Notes under the pieces: generated by a model
Database searches by the model: none
What the model was told of the DNA's origin: nothing
Seen by the model: the letters and a program-made list of their open reading frames with translations, nothing else
Source of the DNA: Cumulibacter soli
GTDB lineage: Bacteria; Actinomycetota; Actinomycetes; Mycobacteriales; Antricoccaceae
Direction: 5' to 3'
DNA: 64,000 nucleotides
NCBI RefSeq assembly: GCF_004382795.1
Contig: NZ_SMSG01000002.1
Span: 372,001-436,000 of the forward strand
Shown: in pieces, positions 33,060-42,691 of the stretch
Layout of the letters: every line of letters begins with the position of its first letter
Position numbering within the stretch: position 1 is the stretch's first letter
Made by a program: the position numbers and the translations under genes

Positions 33060-34537
33060 GCTCCGCCGAGATCGTTCCGATCGCATTGGTTCTTGATGAG
33101 CGCACCGGCTACACGCTGTGGGCACCCCCGTGGGAAGAGGACGGCGAGCAGTGGCAGGCCTTCCTGGGCAAGGACGACAAAATCCTGCTGTTCGACAGTC
33201 CCGCGCAGCTGGCCCAGTTCTTGCGCGACGAGGACGATCACGACCTCAATGACCATCCCGATTGGGACGAGTGGAATGACGTCGACGCGTTCGACGTCGT
33301 ACCGGACAACGACAGCACGTTCGATCTGGACGGCGTGTACGAACTCGTGCTGTCGCGACCCGATCGTTGGTCGGTAGGCGATCTGGGACGCACGCTGGCA
33401 ATCGTTGATGCCATCGCCCAGTGCTGCGACGAGGACATCGTCAAGCCGGTCGAGGGAACCTCCGAACTCAGCATGGTCTCCGACGGGCTGAGCGCGTTCA
33501 CCGGACGCTCCGGCGATCGGGCGTGGGACAACATCGCGCTCGGCATCTCCGCGCACTGGGAGGATGTGTGTGAGCGGGTGGCGCAGTGGATCGATTGGCG
33601 TGAACCGGTAGAACTCGACGAGGACCTCGCCGACGCGCAGAAGGAAATCGACGCGACCGCTCTGCCCGTGGATGATCCCGACGCGCTGATCGATGCCGAG
33701 GACGCGGCCCGCGAGGAAGACGAGGAGAACGACTACCTCGAGGAGCGCGATGAGCGCGAACGCGCCGACCTCGGCGAAGACGATGACGACGACTCGGACG
33801 AGGACGAAGCAGACGACGACTCGGATGACGATGACGACTCGGACGACGACGCGGATGATGACGACGACACCGAGTCCGATGACGACACCGACGAAGAGGA
33901 CCTCGATTACCAGCCGCTAGCGGGTTCCGCTCCCGACGACGAGATCGACGCCGAGTCGGCGTACGAGTTCTGGGAGGACTCCGGCATCCTGCCGGTGCGC
34001 ATTACCCTGCCGGAGAAGGATTTCGACGAGACCGAAGCATTCACGTTGCGCTGTTACGTCGACGACAGGCCGATTTTCATGGGCGCCAACCAGGCCCCGT
34101 GGTTGTTCCGCTCCCCCGACGCGATGCTCGACGTCGTCGAGGACGACGACCAGAACGACATCGAGAAGCCCGGCCACGACCTACGCAACCTGGCAACCTG
34201 GCCGACCGTCGTGGGCGCCGTACGCGACGACGATATGCCGCTGGCCATCGCCGGGCAGGATGACGTCGACCTGGAACAGGCCGACCGCATGGTGCGCGGT
34301 GAGCTCGACCTGAGCGCCGAGGCATTCGCCGCCGCGGCCGACCTGCTCGCCGACCTGGCCGAGTACGGCGAACTCGACGGAAGTAGTTCCCTGCTTGAGG
34401 GTGATGGTGCGCTGGGCACGCTGGTGGCTGCTGCTCGCGACGGCGAGGATTCCGTCATCGAGGATTCCGATGCGCTCATCGGCGAATGGGAAGCCGTCTT
34501 GCGCGAGGTCGCCAGCATCATCGAATGGGCGGACTAA
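33056..34537 (+). CDS. Conserved acidic protein, Rv3311-like, function unknown
   Basis: 493 aa, no signal peptide or membrane segment. The N-terminal about 220 residues (IVPIALVLDERTGYTLWAPP and onward) and the C-terminal about 200 look globular and are joined by an Asp/Ser-rich stretch at about residues 242-283 made almost only of acidic residues. GAGGGG lies 6 nt before the ATG. From position after upp it corresponds to mycobacterial Rv3311, sometimes labelled primosomal protein without experimental support that I know of. Role unknown. Confidence 0.75.
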   Translation: MSSAEIVPIALVLDERTGYTLWAPPWEEDGEQWQAFLGKDDKILLFDSPAQLAQFLRDEDDHDLNDHPDWDEWNDVDAFDVVPDNDSTFDLDGVYELVLSRPDRWSVGDLGRTLAIVDAIAQCCDEDIVKPVEGTSELSMVSDGLSAFTGRSGDRAWDNIALGISAHWEDVCERVAQWIDWREPVELDEDLADAQKEIDATALPVDDPDALIDAEDAAREEDEENDYLEERDERERADLGEDDDDDSDEDEADDDSDDDDDSDDDADDDDDTESDDDTDEEDLDYQPLAGSAPDDEIDAESAYEFWEDSGILPVRITLPEKDFDETEAFTLRCYVDDRPIFMGANQAPWLFRSPDAMLDVVEDDDQNDIEKPGHDLRNLATWPTVVGAVRDDDMPLAIAGQDDVDLEQADRMVRGELDLSAEAFAAAADLLADLAEYGELDGSSSLLEGDGALGTLVAAARDGEDSVIEDSDALIGEWEAVLREVASIIEWAD

Positions 34538-34651
34538 CGACCGAAGATCCGGGAACCATAGGGCGGCCGCGGACTCGTCGCTCCGCTACGCATCACGTGA
34601 CTGCTCAGCGATACGAAGCGCCCGCACTACTGCGGCCGGTCGCATAGCCGC

Positions 34652-35059
34652 TTACCGGTCCGTCACGGCGGTGATATCGCTCGCGTCGAACGCCTGCGGG
34701 AGCACCTGCGACATCGGCAGCACCCCGTTCGGTGTACGTAGCAGGCATTCGCGCCCGCCGTGCTCCCACAGCAGCTGGCGGCAGCGACCGCACGGCATCA
34801 AGGTGTTCCCGTCGGCGTCCACACACCACACCGCCCGCAGCCACCCGCCGCCGGTGAGCACCAGGTTCGACACCATCGTGCACTCGGCACACAAGCTCAA
34901 CCCGTACGACGCGTTCTCGACATTGCAACCGGACACGACCCGGCCGTCATCGACGAGTCCGGCTACGCCGACCGCGAACCTCGAATACGGCGCGTACGCC
35001 GCCCGCATAGCGCTCAGCGCCGCTTCGTGCAGCACCTGCCAGTCAATGGGCTCGGTCAT
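34652..35059 (-). CDS. cdd: Cytidine deaminase
   Basis: 135 aa, the usual homotetrameric length. Zinc-site motifs CAECTMV (Cys, catalytic Glu in the HAE/CAE position) and PCGRCRQLLWE (two zinc Cys) are present; NVENASYGLS binds the ribose. It deaminates cytidine and deoxycytidine to (deoxy)uridine in pyrimidine salvage, matching the nearby upp. GAGGAAAGC precedes the ATG. Divergent from the carboxypeptidase gene. Confidence 0.96.
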   Translation of the reverse strand: MTEPIDWQVLHEAALSAMRAAYAPYSRFAVGVAGLVDDGRVVSGCNVENASYGLSLCAECTMVSNLVLTGGGWLRAVWCVDADGNTLMPCGRCRQLLWEHGGRECLLRTPNGVLPMSQVLPQAFDASDITAVTDR

Positions 35060-35168
35060 GCTTTCCTCTCGTCGCGGGTGCCTCCATTTGTACGCCCGCG
35101 TGGTGATCTAGATCGCCGCTGACCACCATTTGACCCCAGATTCATCGCTACGTTCGTAAGGTGGTCGC

Positions 35169-36470
35169 ATGCCCAAATTTGCGCGTGCGCACCGGCCTTC
35201 GCCGTTATATCGGGCATATGTCGCTGGTGCCGTCGCATCGGTCTTGTTACTCGGCGGTTTCTCCTTACCGTCGCACGCCGCCCCGACGTCATCGAACCCA
35301 ACGTCCTCGGACCCAACGTCGAGTGGAGCGCCACCCACGCCGTCTATCGACGCCGCCGCACCAACCCCGACATCTGCGAAATCCAACGGAAAATTGCAAG
35401 GACACGCGCCGGACGGCAGCACTATCGGCGGCTCGGAACTGAGCACCCGCGACGTCGTCACCTACGACGGCGCGCCCGCGTTGCCGAAGAAGATCACCGC
35501 TCACGGGTGGCTCGTCGCCGATCTCGGCACCGGCGACGTGCTTGCCGCGAAGGACCCGCACGGGCTGTACTACCCCGCCAGCACCCTGAAGACCCTCACT
35601 CTTCTCGCCCTGTACCCGCAGCTGGACCCGGCCGACGTGCTGACCGCCACCCACGAAGACGCGAGTGTGGAAGGTAGCCGAGTCGGGATAGTCGAGGACG
35701 GCAAGTACACCGTCGGGCAACTGTGGTCTGCGTTGATCCTGCAGTCCGGCAACGATGCGGCGCACATGCTGACGCGGGCAGCGGGCGGGCCGAAGACCGC
35801 ATTGGGCCTGATGAAGGACAAGGCCGCGGAGTTACACGCGTACGACACCCTCCCAGGTACGACGTCCGGTCTCGATGTCACCGGACAGTCATCCTCACCG
35901 TACGATCTGGCGCTGTTCATGCGTGAGATCGTGCAGGATCCGAAGTTGCGAAAGATCGCCGGCGCCAAACTCGGGCAGTTGCCGGCGCAGCCCCCTGACT
36001 ATCCCCAGCCGCTGAAATACGGCAACCAGAACCAACTAGTACTCGAGTACAGCGGAGCAATCGCGGGCAAGAACGGTTTCACCGACGCCGCGCGGCACAC
36101 GTTCGTGGCGGCTGCCGAGCGCGGCGGTCGCACCCTGGTCGTGAGTCTGATGCGGGCCGAGCAAACGCCGCAACCGACCTGGATGCAGGCAGCGGCGCTG
36201 CTCGACTGGGCGTTTGACGCTCCCGACTCGACCAGTGGTGCCGGCCGACTCGTCACGCCTGACGAGATCTCCCTGACGACCGACGATCCAGCAACGTCCG
36301 CCGTCGCCCCCGGCCAGGCCGCTGGCTCGGCCGCGCCCTCGATCGCGCAGCACTCGGCAACCTCGGATACACAGCGACACTCGAGCACCTTCTGGCCGCT
36401 CGTCGCCGTCCTCGGCGGCTTACTGCTCGTCGCGGTCCGGGTGGCCGCTCCCCGCCACTCGCGACGCTGA
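35169..36470 (+). CDS. D-alanyl-D-alanine carboxypeptidase (penicillin-binding protein, S11 family)
   Basis: 433 aa. A signal peptide (to about SHAA, residue 38) is followed by a Ser/Thr/Pro linker with TSSNPTSSDPTSS repeats. Active-site motifs: SxxK as STLK (Ser138-Lys141), SGN (193-195) and KNG (301-303) where most homologues have KTG. A C-terminal membrane helix (FWPLVAVLGGLLLVAVRVA) anchors it outside the membrane. It trims the terminal D-Ala of peptidoglycan stem peptides. AAGGTGG precedes the ATG. Similar to mycobacterial DacB1 (Rv3330). Confidence 0.93.
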   Translation: MPKFARAHRPSPLYRAYVAGAVASVLLLGGFSLPSHAAPTSSNPTSSDPTSSGAPPTPSIDAAAPTPTSAKSNGKLQGHAPDGSTIGGSELSTRDVVTYDGAPALPKKITAHGWLVADLGTGDVLAAKDPHGLYYPASTLKTLTLLALYPQLDPADVLTATHEDASVEGSRVGIVEDGKYTVGQLWSALILQSGNDAAHMLTRAAGGPKTALGLMKDKAAELHAYDTLPGTTSGLDVTGQSSSPYDLALFMREIVQDPKLRKIAGAKLGQLPAQPPDYPQPLKYGNQNQLVLEYSGAIAGKNGFTDAARHTFVAAAERGGRTLVVSLMRAEQTPQPTWMQAAALLDWAFDAPDSTSGAGRLVTPDEISLTTDDPATSAVAPGQAAGSAAPSIAQHSATSDTQRHSSTFWPLVAVLGGLLLVAVRVAAPRHSRR

Positions 36471-36484
36471 CACCGCTCAGGGAT

Positions 36485-37051
36485 TCATGACCCGGACGGT
36501 GTCTCCTCCCTCAGCGGGTACGCGGCGATCGGGATCCATGACCCGTCGGACTCCTGCCGATGCACCGACACCGCGTCGACGCGCAGGTCGGCACGAAAGT
36601 TCTCCAGACGTTCGAATGCCGCGTCGAGGGCTTGCTCGTCGACGTCCTGCGCGATCGTGACGTGCGGGTGATAGGGAAATGACCGAGTGATCCGCAAGCC
36701 CTCCATATCCAGGAGGTCTGCGGCGAGCTGCTCGCATCCGGCGATGCCGTCCGCGACGGCGACGAACACGACGTCCGAGACAGGGCGGAAGCTACCGGTG
36801 CCGCGCAACCGTACGAGGAACGCGCGGTGCTGCGCGCAGCGCTCACGTACCCGAGACAGCAGGGTCTCGACGTCTTGCCGCCGAACGGGCGTCGGCGGTA
36901 CCAAGGTGATGTGCGGCGCTACGAGGTCCGCGAGCGCATCACCGGCGCGACGGCGAACCGCGCGTAATTGTTCGTCGTACGGCGCGGGTATCGGAATCGA
37001 CAACCCGAGAGTGACAACCTGAGCCTCATCGAGGCCAACCAGTGACGTCAT
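36485..37051 (-). CDS. 2'-5' RNA ligase / 2H phosphoesterase family protein
   Basis: 188 aa with the two HxT motifs of the 2H superfamily: HITLVPP and HPHVTIAQ. Members hydrolyse 2',3'-cyclic or related phosphodiesters or ligate RNA; the real substrate is usually unknown. It lies 25 bp beyond trpS on the same strand and converges on the carboxypeptidase gene. No ribosome site is obvious; a shorter start (GTG at VTLGLSIPIPAP) is possible. Confidence 0.85.
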   Translation of the reverse strand: MTSLVGLDEAQVVTLGLSIPIPAPYDEQLRAVRRRAGDALADLVAPHITLVPPTPVRRQDVETLLSRVRERCAQHRAFLVRLRGTGSFRPVSDVVFVAVADGIAGCEQLAADLLDMEGLRITRSFPYHPHVTIAQDVDEQALDAAFERLENFRADLRVDAVSVHRQESDGSWIPIAAYPLREETPSGS

Positions 37052-37075
37052 CGCTGATCTGCCGCTACCGGGTGC

Positions 37076-38089
37076 CTACTGGATCCCAACGAACCCGACG
37101 GCGTCGTACGCCGCCTTCAAGATGGGCGCGGCAATGTCGCGCGCTCGCCCCGCACCCAGAGCCATCAGGCGCTCCAGTTCGGCCGGATCGTCCAGCAGTT
37201 CACGGGTGCGCGTGGCGATCGGTTCAAATTCGCCGACAACGGCGTCGGCGACATCGCCCTTCAGTGCGCCGTATCCCTTGCCGTCGTAATCAGCGACCAG
37301 CGACTCGGGATCGCGTCCGGTCACCGCGCCGAGGATCGACAGCAGGTTCGTCACGCCCGGCTGATTCGCCCGATCGAACCGAACGACACCTTCGTTATCG
37401 GTCACAGCGGATTTGATCCGCTTGCTGATCTGTTTCGGGTCATCCAGGACATTGATCATCCCGCCGTCCGTCTGCGCTGACTTGCTCATCTTGCCAGTGG
37501 GGTTCTGCAGGTCGACGAACTTCGCGGTGGCCTTCTGAATCAGCGGCTCGGGCACGATAAACGTCTTCTTGAAGCGAGTGTTGAATCGCTGGGCGAGGTC
37601 GCGCGTCAGTTCGAGGTGTTGGCGTTGGTCCTCGCCTACCGGGACGCCGGTCGCGCGATACAGCAGGATGTCCGCGGCCATCAGAACCGGGTAAGTAAAC
37701 AGGCCAACCGAGGTGTGGTCGGTGCCTTCCTTGCCCGACTTGTCTTTGAACTGCGTCATTCGACCCGCTTCACCGAACCCGGTGATGCACTGCAGCACCC
37801 ACGCCAACTGCGTGTGCTCGGGAACGTGCGACTGCACGAACAACACTGACTTCTGCGGATCCACGCCCATCGCAATCAACTGTGCGTAGCTCACGAGGGT
37901 ACGGCGACGAAGCTGCTTGGGGTCCTGTTGCGCCTCAACGGTGATCGAGTGCAGATCGACCACCGCGTAGACCGTCTCAACGCCAGAGTTCTGGATCCGC
38001 ACCCAATGTTTCAGCGCGCCGAAGTAATTGCCGAGATGAAACGAGTCGGCGGTCGGCTGAATACCGGAGAAGACGCGCTGGAAGCTCAC
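37076..38089 (-). CDS. trpS: Tryptophan-tRNA ligase
   Basis: 337 aa class Ic synthetase. The HIGH-equivalent is [10 protein letters not shown] after SGIQPTADS; the KMSKS motif is intact ([13 protein letters not shown]). It charges tRNA-Trp. GTG start with GAAGGG upstream. The full length and both motifs indicate a functional copy; the 2H phosphoesterase gene follows in the same direction. Confidence 0.97.
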   Translation of the reverse strand: MSFQRVFSGIQPTADSFHLGNYFGALKHWVRIQNSGVETVYAVVDLHSITVEAQQDPKQLRRRTLVSYAQLIAMGVDPQKSVLFVQSHVPEHTQLAWVLQCITGFGEAGRMTQFKDKSGKEGTDHTSVGLFTYPVLMAADILLYRATGVPVGEDQRQHLELTRDLAQRFNTRFKKTFIVPEPLIQKATAKFVDLQNPTGKMSKSAQTDGGMINVLDDPKQISKRIKSAVTDNEGVVRFDRANQPGVTNLLSILGAVTGRDPESLVADYDGKGYGALKGDVADAVVGEFEPIATRTRELLDDPAELERLMALGAGRARDIAAPILKAAYDAVGFVGIQ

Positions 38090-38229
38090 GAGTAGCCCTT
38101 CGGAGGAGATCTTGATGCGTCGTTCATCATCCCACGCTGCTCATCCGGCTTGGTCGCCGTCCCGGGAGGCGAGCATCAGTGGCTCAGATCACTACCGACA
38201 GGTAACCTGAGGCGAAACGGAGGTGGCTG

Positions 38230-39528
38230 ATGTCCCTGCCCACGCGCGCCGAACTAAGTGCCAAAGCCAAGTTCCTGTCCCAGCTCTATCTGACCCGCGG
38301 GTACCTGCACTACGCGGCTCGGGTGCGTGGCGATGCGTTCGCGAAGGCATCCGTTTTCCCCTGGCACACCGACCCCTATCCGCAGTACGAGCGACTTCGC
38401 GCCCAAGGCCCCTTAACCAAGGGGGTAATCAAAGGCGTATTCACCACGGTCGATCACGCGCTGTGTAAACAGGTGCTCACCCGACGCGATTTCGGCGTCG
38501 CCGGTCGCGATGACCAAGACGCGTTAGACCGTCAGGGAGACATCTCGCTACTGCAGCTTGATCCACCGGACCACACCCGCATCCGACGCGTCGCTGCCCC
38601 GGCGTTCACCCCGCGACGGATGGCACTGTACGAGCAGCGCATCGAAGCCCTCATGCATGAACTCGCCGACGAGGCCGTACGCGCCGACAGGTTCGATCTG
38701 AAGAAACTGATCGCCGCACCATTGCCCATTTCAGTGATCAGCCAACTGCTCGGTGTCGACGATATCGACAACGACGCGTTCACTCGGTACGGCAACATCC
38801 TCGGCGGCCTGCTGGATGGCCCACAGTCGCTGCGCCATATGCGCGAGGCCAACGAGGCGCGCAGCGCCTTACGAGAAATGTTCGTCCCGCTGATCGAACA
38901 GCGGCGCGTCGACCCCCGCGAGGACATGCTCAGCACCCTCGCGCAGCACGAGGGTGAGGCGATCTCGGCCGACGAGATGATCCCGCTGTGCAACCTGCTG
39001 CTGATCGCGGGATTCGAGACCACCGTCAACCTGATCGGTAACGCGATTCACCAGCTGATGCGACACCGCGATCAATGGCGCCGATTGGTCGACGACCCGT
39101 CGCTGGCGGCCGGCGCTATCGAGGAGACATTGCGCTACGACCCACCCGTGCAGATGACCTCGCGGATTTACCAAGGAGACGAGCCGACCGAGATCGGCGG
39201 CATGATGCTGCGTCCGGGAGGGGTCATCATCCCGGTACTAGCCGGCGCCGGGCGAGACCCGCAGGTGTTCACCGACCCACAGCGATACGACATCACCCGC
39301 CAAGACGCATCCGGACACCTCGCCTTCTCGGCCGGGATCCACTACTGCGTGGGCGCGCCGTTGGCCAAACTTGAAGCAACCGTCGCGCTGCGGGTGATCG
39401 CCGAGCGGATGCCGGACCTCCATCTCGACGGCAAGGTCGAGATCCGCGAGACCCGGGTTATCCGCGGCGTACGCAGCCTGCCCGTGCGGGTCACTGCTGA
39501 TGTGGCTGCCGCGCGTCCCGCTGCCTGA
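38230..39528 (+). CDS. Cytochrome P450
   Basis: 432 aa soluble bacterial P450. I-helix oxygen motif LLIAGFETTVNLIGN, K-helix ExxR in EETLRYDPP, and haem loop FSAGIHYCVG with the ligand cysteine at residue 373. GGAGGTGG precedes the ATG. No ferredoxin or reductase gene is adjacent, so electrons must come from elsewhere. The N-terminus (AELSAKAKFLSQLYLTRGY) is longer than usual. Substrate unknown. Confidence 0.95.
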   Translation: MSLPTRAELSAKAKFLSQLYLTRGYLHYAARVRGDAFAKASVFPWHTDPYPQYERLRAQGPLTKGVIKGVFTTVDHALCKQVLTRRDFGVAGRDDQDALDRQGDISLLQLDPPDHTRIRRVAAPAFTPRRMALYEQRIEALMHELADEAVRADRFDLKKLIAAPLPISVISQLLGVDDIDNDAFTRYGNILGGLLDGPQSLRHMREANEARSALREMFVPLIEQRRVDPREDMLSTLAQHEGEAISADEMIPLCNLLLIAGFETTVNLIGNAIHQLMRHRDQWRRLVDDPSLAAGAIEETLRYDPPVQMTSRIYQGDEPTEIGGMMLRPGGVIIPVLAGAGRDPQVFTDPQRYDITRQDASGHLAFSAGIHYCVGAPLAKLEATVALRVIAERMPDLHLDGKVEIRETRVIRGVRSLPVRVTADVAAARPAA

Positions 39529-39714
39529 GGCCTGGCGCGAGGGCACAGATCCAATACAGAAACCAGCATTTCCGACGCACCACCGGTGGCGGGCGGCGGG
39601 CCGATTGAGCCCGCTCGCCCCATAGATCGAGCGCTCAATATGTGGAATAGTTCGCCTTAGTTAACAATCCTGGCCAACGCTATTCGCGTAGCGGTCATCT
39701 ACAGGGAGATTTTC

Positions 39715-41442
39715 ATGGCTGAGTTTGATCTCGTCATACGAGGCGGGACAGTAATCGACGGCTCCGGCTCCGACGGTTTCAGCGCGGACGTCGCCGTCGC
39801 AAACGGGAAGGTCGCCGAGGTCGGCAAGGTGCGCGGCTCCGGCACCCGCGAAGTCGAGGCCGCCGGCGCGGTCGTCGCACCCGGCTTCGTCGATATCCAC
39901 ACCCACTTCGATGGACAAGCCACCTGGGACAACTACTTGCAGCCCACCTCCTGGCACGGCGTTACCACCGCCATCATGGGCAACTGCGGGGTCGGCTTCG
40001 CACCTGCGATCCCCGACGACCACCAGCGGCTGATCAAGTTGATGGAGGGCGTCGAGGACATTCCTGGAGTCGCGCTCACCGAGGGACTGTCCTGGGATTG
40101 GCAGACCTTCCCCGAGTTCCTGGACGCGCTCGAGCGAATCCCGCACGATGTCGACTTCGCGACGCAGGTTCCGCACGCCGCACTGCGCGTGCGCGCGATG
40201 GGTACCCGCGCATCCGCCTTGGAGATCGCGACGGCCGAAGAAGTCTCGATGATGGCCAAGCTCGCCGCCGAGGCCATTGAGGCCGGCGCGCTGGGCTTCT
40301 CCACTTCACGCACGCTCAACCACAAGAGCAGCGACGGCGAACTGACCCCGTCGTACCGCGCGGGCGTCGACGAACTCGTCGCGATCGCGAAGGCGATCGG
40401 CGAGACTGGTACCGGCGTACTGCAGCTGGTCTCCGATCTACCGATCAAGGACCAGAGCGAGTTCGAATTGGTCACGCGGATGCTCGAGGCGTCCGGCCGT
40501 CCGATGTCGCTCTCACTCGCACAGGGTGGCCCGAACCCAGACCGCTACAAGGGCATCCTGCAGTTCATCACAGACATGAACGAGGCCGGCCACACCCTGC
40601 GTGGGCAGGCCGGCGCCCGTGCGATCGGCATCATTCTGGGCCTGGAATGCACGCTGCACCCGTTCATGATGAACCCGGTCTTCAAGGCCGAACTCGCGCA
40701 CCTGCCCATCGCCGAGCAGGCCAAGCGGATGTCCGATCCGGCGATGAAGTCGCGGATACTGGGTGCGCAAACCGATGAGAAAGACAAGAACATCATCGGC
40801 GGCGAGTTGATCGACTTCTACTCGCACATGGTCTACCTGGCCGACCCGCCGGACTACGAGCCCGACCTGTCGACGCAGTCGTTGCTGAACCGGTCCGCCA
40901 CCGAGAACCGCACGCCCGAGGACATCGCCTACGACATCATGGTTGAGGACGAGGGCAAGGGGAAGCTGTACGCTCCACTGCTGAACTACGGTCACGGCAA
41001 CCTGAACGCCGTCCGCGAAATGCTAGTGCACCCGCACACCGTCCCCGGCCTGTCGGACGGCGGCGCGCACGTCGGCACCATTTGCGACGGCAGCTTCCCG
41101 ACCACGCTGCTGCAGTACTGGGCCCGCGATCGCGAGCACGGCAAGATCCCGCTGCCCTTCGTGATCAACCGTCAGGCCAGGGCCACCGCCGAGGCCGTCG
41201 GGCTCCTCGATCGCGGACTGCTGCAGCCGGGCTACAAGGCAGACATCAACATCATCGATATGGATGAGCTGCACCTGTACCGCCCGACCGTCAGCTTCGA
41301 CCTCCCGGCAGGCGGACGTCGTCTGCTGCAGCGCGTCGATGGTTACAAGCACACGTTCCTGAACGGCATCGAGATTTACCACGACGGCGAGGCCACCGGC
41401 GAACTTCCCGGCAAGCTTGTCCGCGGCGAACAGAGCGTCTAA
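39715..41442 (+). CDS. N-acyl-D-amino-acid deacylase-like amidohydrolase
   Basis: 575 aa. It starts with DLVIRGGTVIDGSG, then the metal site GFVDIHTHFDGQATWD, the GVTTAIMGNCGVGFAP block typical of the D-aminoacylase family and a late SDGGAHVGTICD aspartate. The C-terminal ADINIIDMDELHLYRP completes the beta-sandwich. Family members hydrolyse N-acyl-D-amino acids, though many actinobacterial relatives are uncharacterised. CAGGGAG precedes the ATG. A strong terminator follows, so it is a single-gene unit. Confidence 0.9.
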   Translation: MAEFDLVIRGGTVIDGSGSDGFSADVAVANGKVAEVGKVRGSGTREVEAAGAVVAPGFVDIHTHFDGQATWDNYLQPTSWHGVTTAIMGNCGVGFAPAIPDDHQRLIKLMEGVEDIPGVALTEGLSWDWQTFPEFLDALERIPHDVDFATQVPHAALRVRAMGTRASALEIATAEEVSMMAKLAAEAIEAGALGFSTSRTLNHKSSDGELTPSYRAGVDELVAIAKAIGETGTGVLQLVSDLPIKDQSEFELVTRMLEASGRPMSLSLAQGGPNPDRYKGILQFITDMNEAGHTLRGQAGARAIGIILGLECTLHPFMMNPVFKAELAHLPIAEQAKRMSDPAMKSRILGAQTDEKDKNIIGGELIDFYSHMVYLADPPDYEPDLSTQSLLNRSATENRTPEDIAYDIMVEDEGKGKLYAPLLNYGHGNLNAVREMLVHPHTVPGLSDGGAHVGTICDGSFPTTLLQYWARDREHGKIPLPFVINRQARATAEAVGLLDRGLLQPGYKADINIIDMDELHLYRPTVSFDLPAGGRRLLQRVDGYKHTFLNGIEIYHDGEATGELPGKLVRGEQSV

Positions 41443-41457
41443 CCGCACGACTGCACA

Positions 41458-41489
41458 AAGCGCCCTTGGCCACACGGCCAAGGGCGCTT
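41458..41489 (+). terminator. Terminator after the amidohydrolase gene
   Basis: Perfect 14-bp stem AAGCGCCCTTGGCC / GGCCAAGGGCGCTT with an ACAC loop, followed by CGTTCT, 16 bp beyond the stop codon. Confidence 0.85.
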
Positions 41490-41511
41490 CGTTCTGACGT
41501 ATCGAATGAAT

Positions 41512-41614
41512 CCCCGCGGCGCCGACTACTCGCGCCACCGGATACCCGCGGCGCGAGTGACCCCGTGGCGCCGGTTACCCCGCGCCGCCCTTACCCCGTG
41601 CGCCGGTTACCCCT
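41512..41614. repeat. Degenerate 16-18-bp GC-rich repeats
   Basis: Several imperfect units related to CCCCGTGGCGCCGGTTAC follow each other, some inverted (CGCCACCGG), reaching into the stop codon of hisC, where the TAA is part of a GGTTACCCC unit. No function is evident. Confidence 0.5.
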
Positions 41615-42650
41615 CAGCGCCGAGGGCCGCCAACAGGGCGTCGTTCTCGGCGGGGGTGCCGATCGTGATGCGGATACCTTCGCCGGCGAACGGGCGCCCC
41701 ATGATTCCCGCCGCCATCAACTGGTCCGCGATCTGCTCTGTCCGCTCACGAGCACTGATCCACACGAAGTTGGCGTGACTGTGCGGCACCGCGTACCCGG
41801 CCGTGCGCAACGCCGAGCCCACCCGTTCACGTTCGCGGGATGCCTCATCGACACGCACCTTGAGCTCGTCGGCTGCGGCCAACGACGCCAGTGCCGCGAT
41901 CTGCGCGATGGAGGAGACCGCGAACGGCATCATCGTCTTACGCACCACCGCGGCAACCGTTGGATCCTCCGAAATCAAGTAGCCAACTCGCAGCCCAGCT
42001 AGGCCGTACGCCTTCGAGAACGTGCGCAATACACACACGTTCTGCCGCCCGCGCATCAATTCGACGCCGTCCGGCACATCGTCGTCGGTGATGTACTCGC
42101 CGTACGCCTCATCGAGCACGATCAGCACGTCGGCCGGCACCGCATCGATGAACCGCACGAGTTCATCGCGGCGTACCGCTGTACCGGTCGGGTTGTTGGG
42201 GTTGCACACGATCACGACGCGAGTGCGCTCGCCGATAGCCGCCAGCATCGCGTCCAGATCGTGCGTCTCCTCGCGCAGTGGCACCGGGACCAGCCTCGCG
42301 CCGACGACCTGGGCCACTAGCGGATAGGCCTCGAAGGAGCGCCAGCCAACGACGACCTCGTCTGCCGGATCACAGAAGGCGTGCATGATCTGCTCCAGCA
42401 GCGTCACCGAGCCGCAACCGAACGCGACCTGCTCCGCAGCGACACCTACCTTCTCCGCCAGTACCGCCCTCAACTCGGTCACGCCTGTGTCGGGGTACCG
42501 ATTGATTCCCTGGGCGGCCTCGGCGATCGCCTCGATCACCGAGGGCAGCGGCGGATGCGGATTCTCGTTGGAGGCCAACTTGATCGGCGCCGACTTGCCC
42601 GGCTGGTACGCCGCGAGCTCGATGATGGACTGCCGAGCACGCACGCTCAT
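41607..42650 (-). CDS. hisC: Histidinol-phosphate / aromatic aminotransferase
   Basis: 347 aa fold-type I aminotransferase. Substrate loop KLASNENPHPPLP near the N-terminus, VVIVCNPNNPTG, LDEAYGEYI and the PLP lysine in FSKAYGLAGLRVGYLI. ATG 42650 has GGAGG 7 nt upstream, so the 15-codon longer frame is rejected. It could be the histidine-pathway HisC or the aromatic aminotransferase Pat (HisC2); no other his gene is nearby, which favours a stand-alone aromatic/HisC2 role. Confidence 0.88.
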   Translation of the reverse strand: MSVRARQSIIELAAYQPGKSAPIKLASNENPHPPLPSVIEAIAEAAQGINRYPDTGVTELRAVLAEKVGVAAEQVAFGCGSVTLLEQIMHAFCDPADEVVVGWRSFEAYPLVAQVVGARLVPVPLREETHDLDAMLAAIGERTRVVIVCNPNNPTGTAVRRDELVRFIDAVPADVLIVLDEAYGEYITDDDVPDGVELMRGRQNVCVLRTFSKAYGLAGLRVGYLISEDPTVAAVVRKTMMPFAVSSIAQIAALASLAAADELKVRVDEASRERERVGSALRTAGYAVPHSHANFVWISARERTEQIADQLMAAGIMGRPFAGEGIRITIGTPAENDALLAALGAEG

Positions 42651-42691
42651 TCTTCGCCTCCGTATGGAATCTGGCCCGTTACGTTTGCGGC

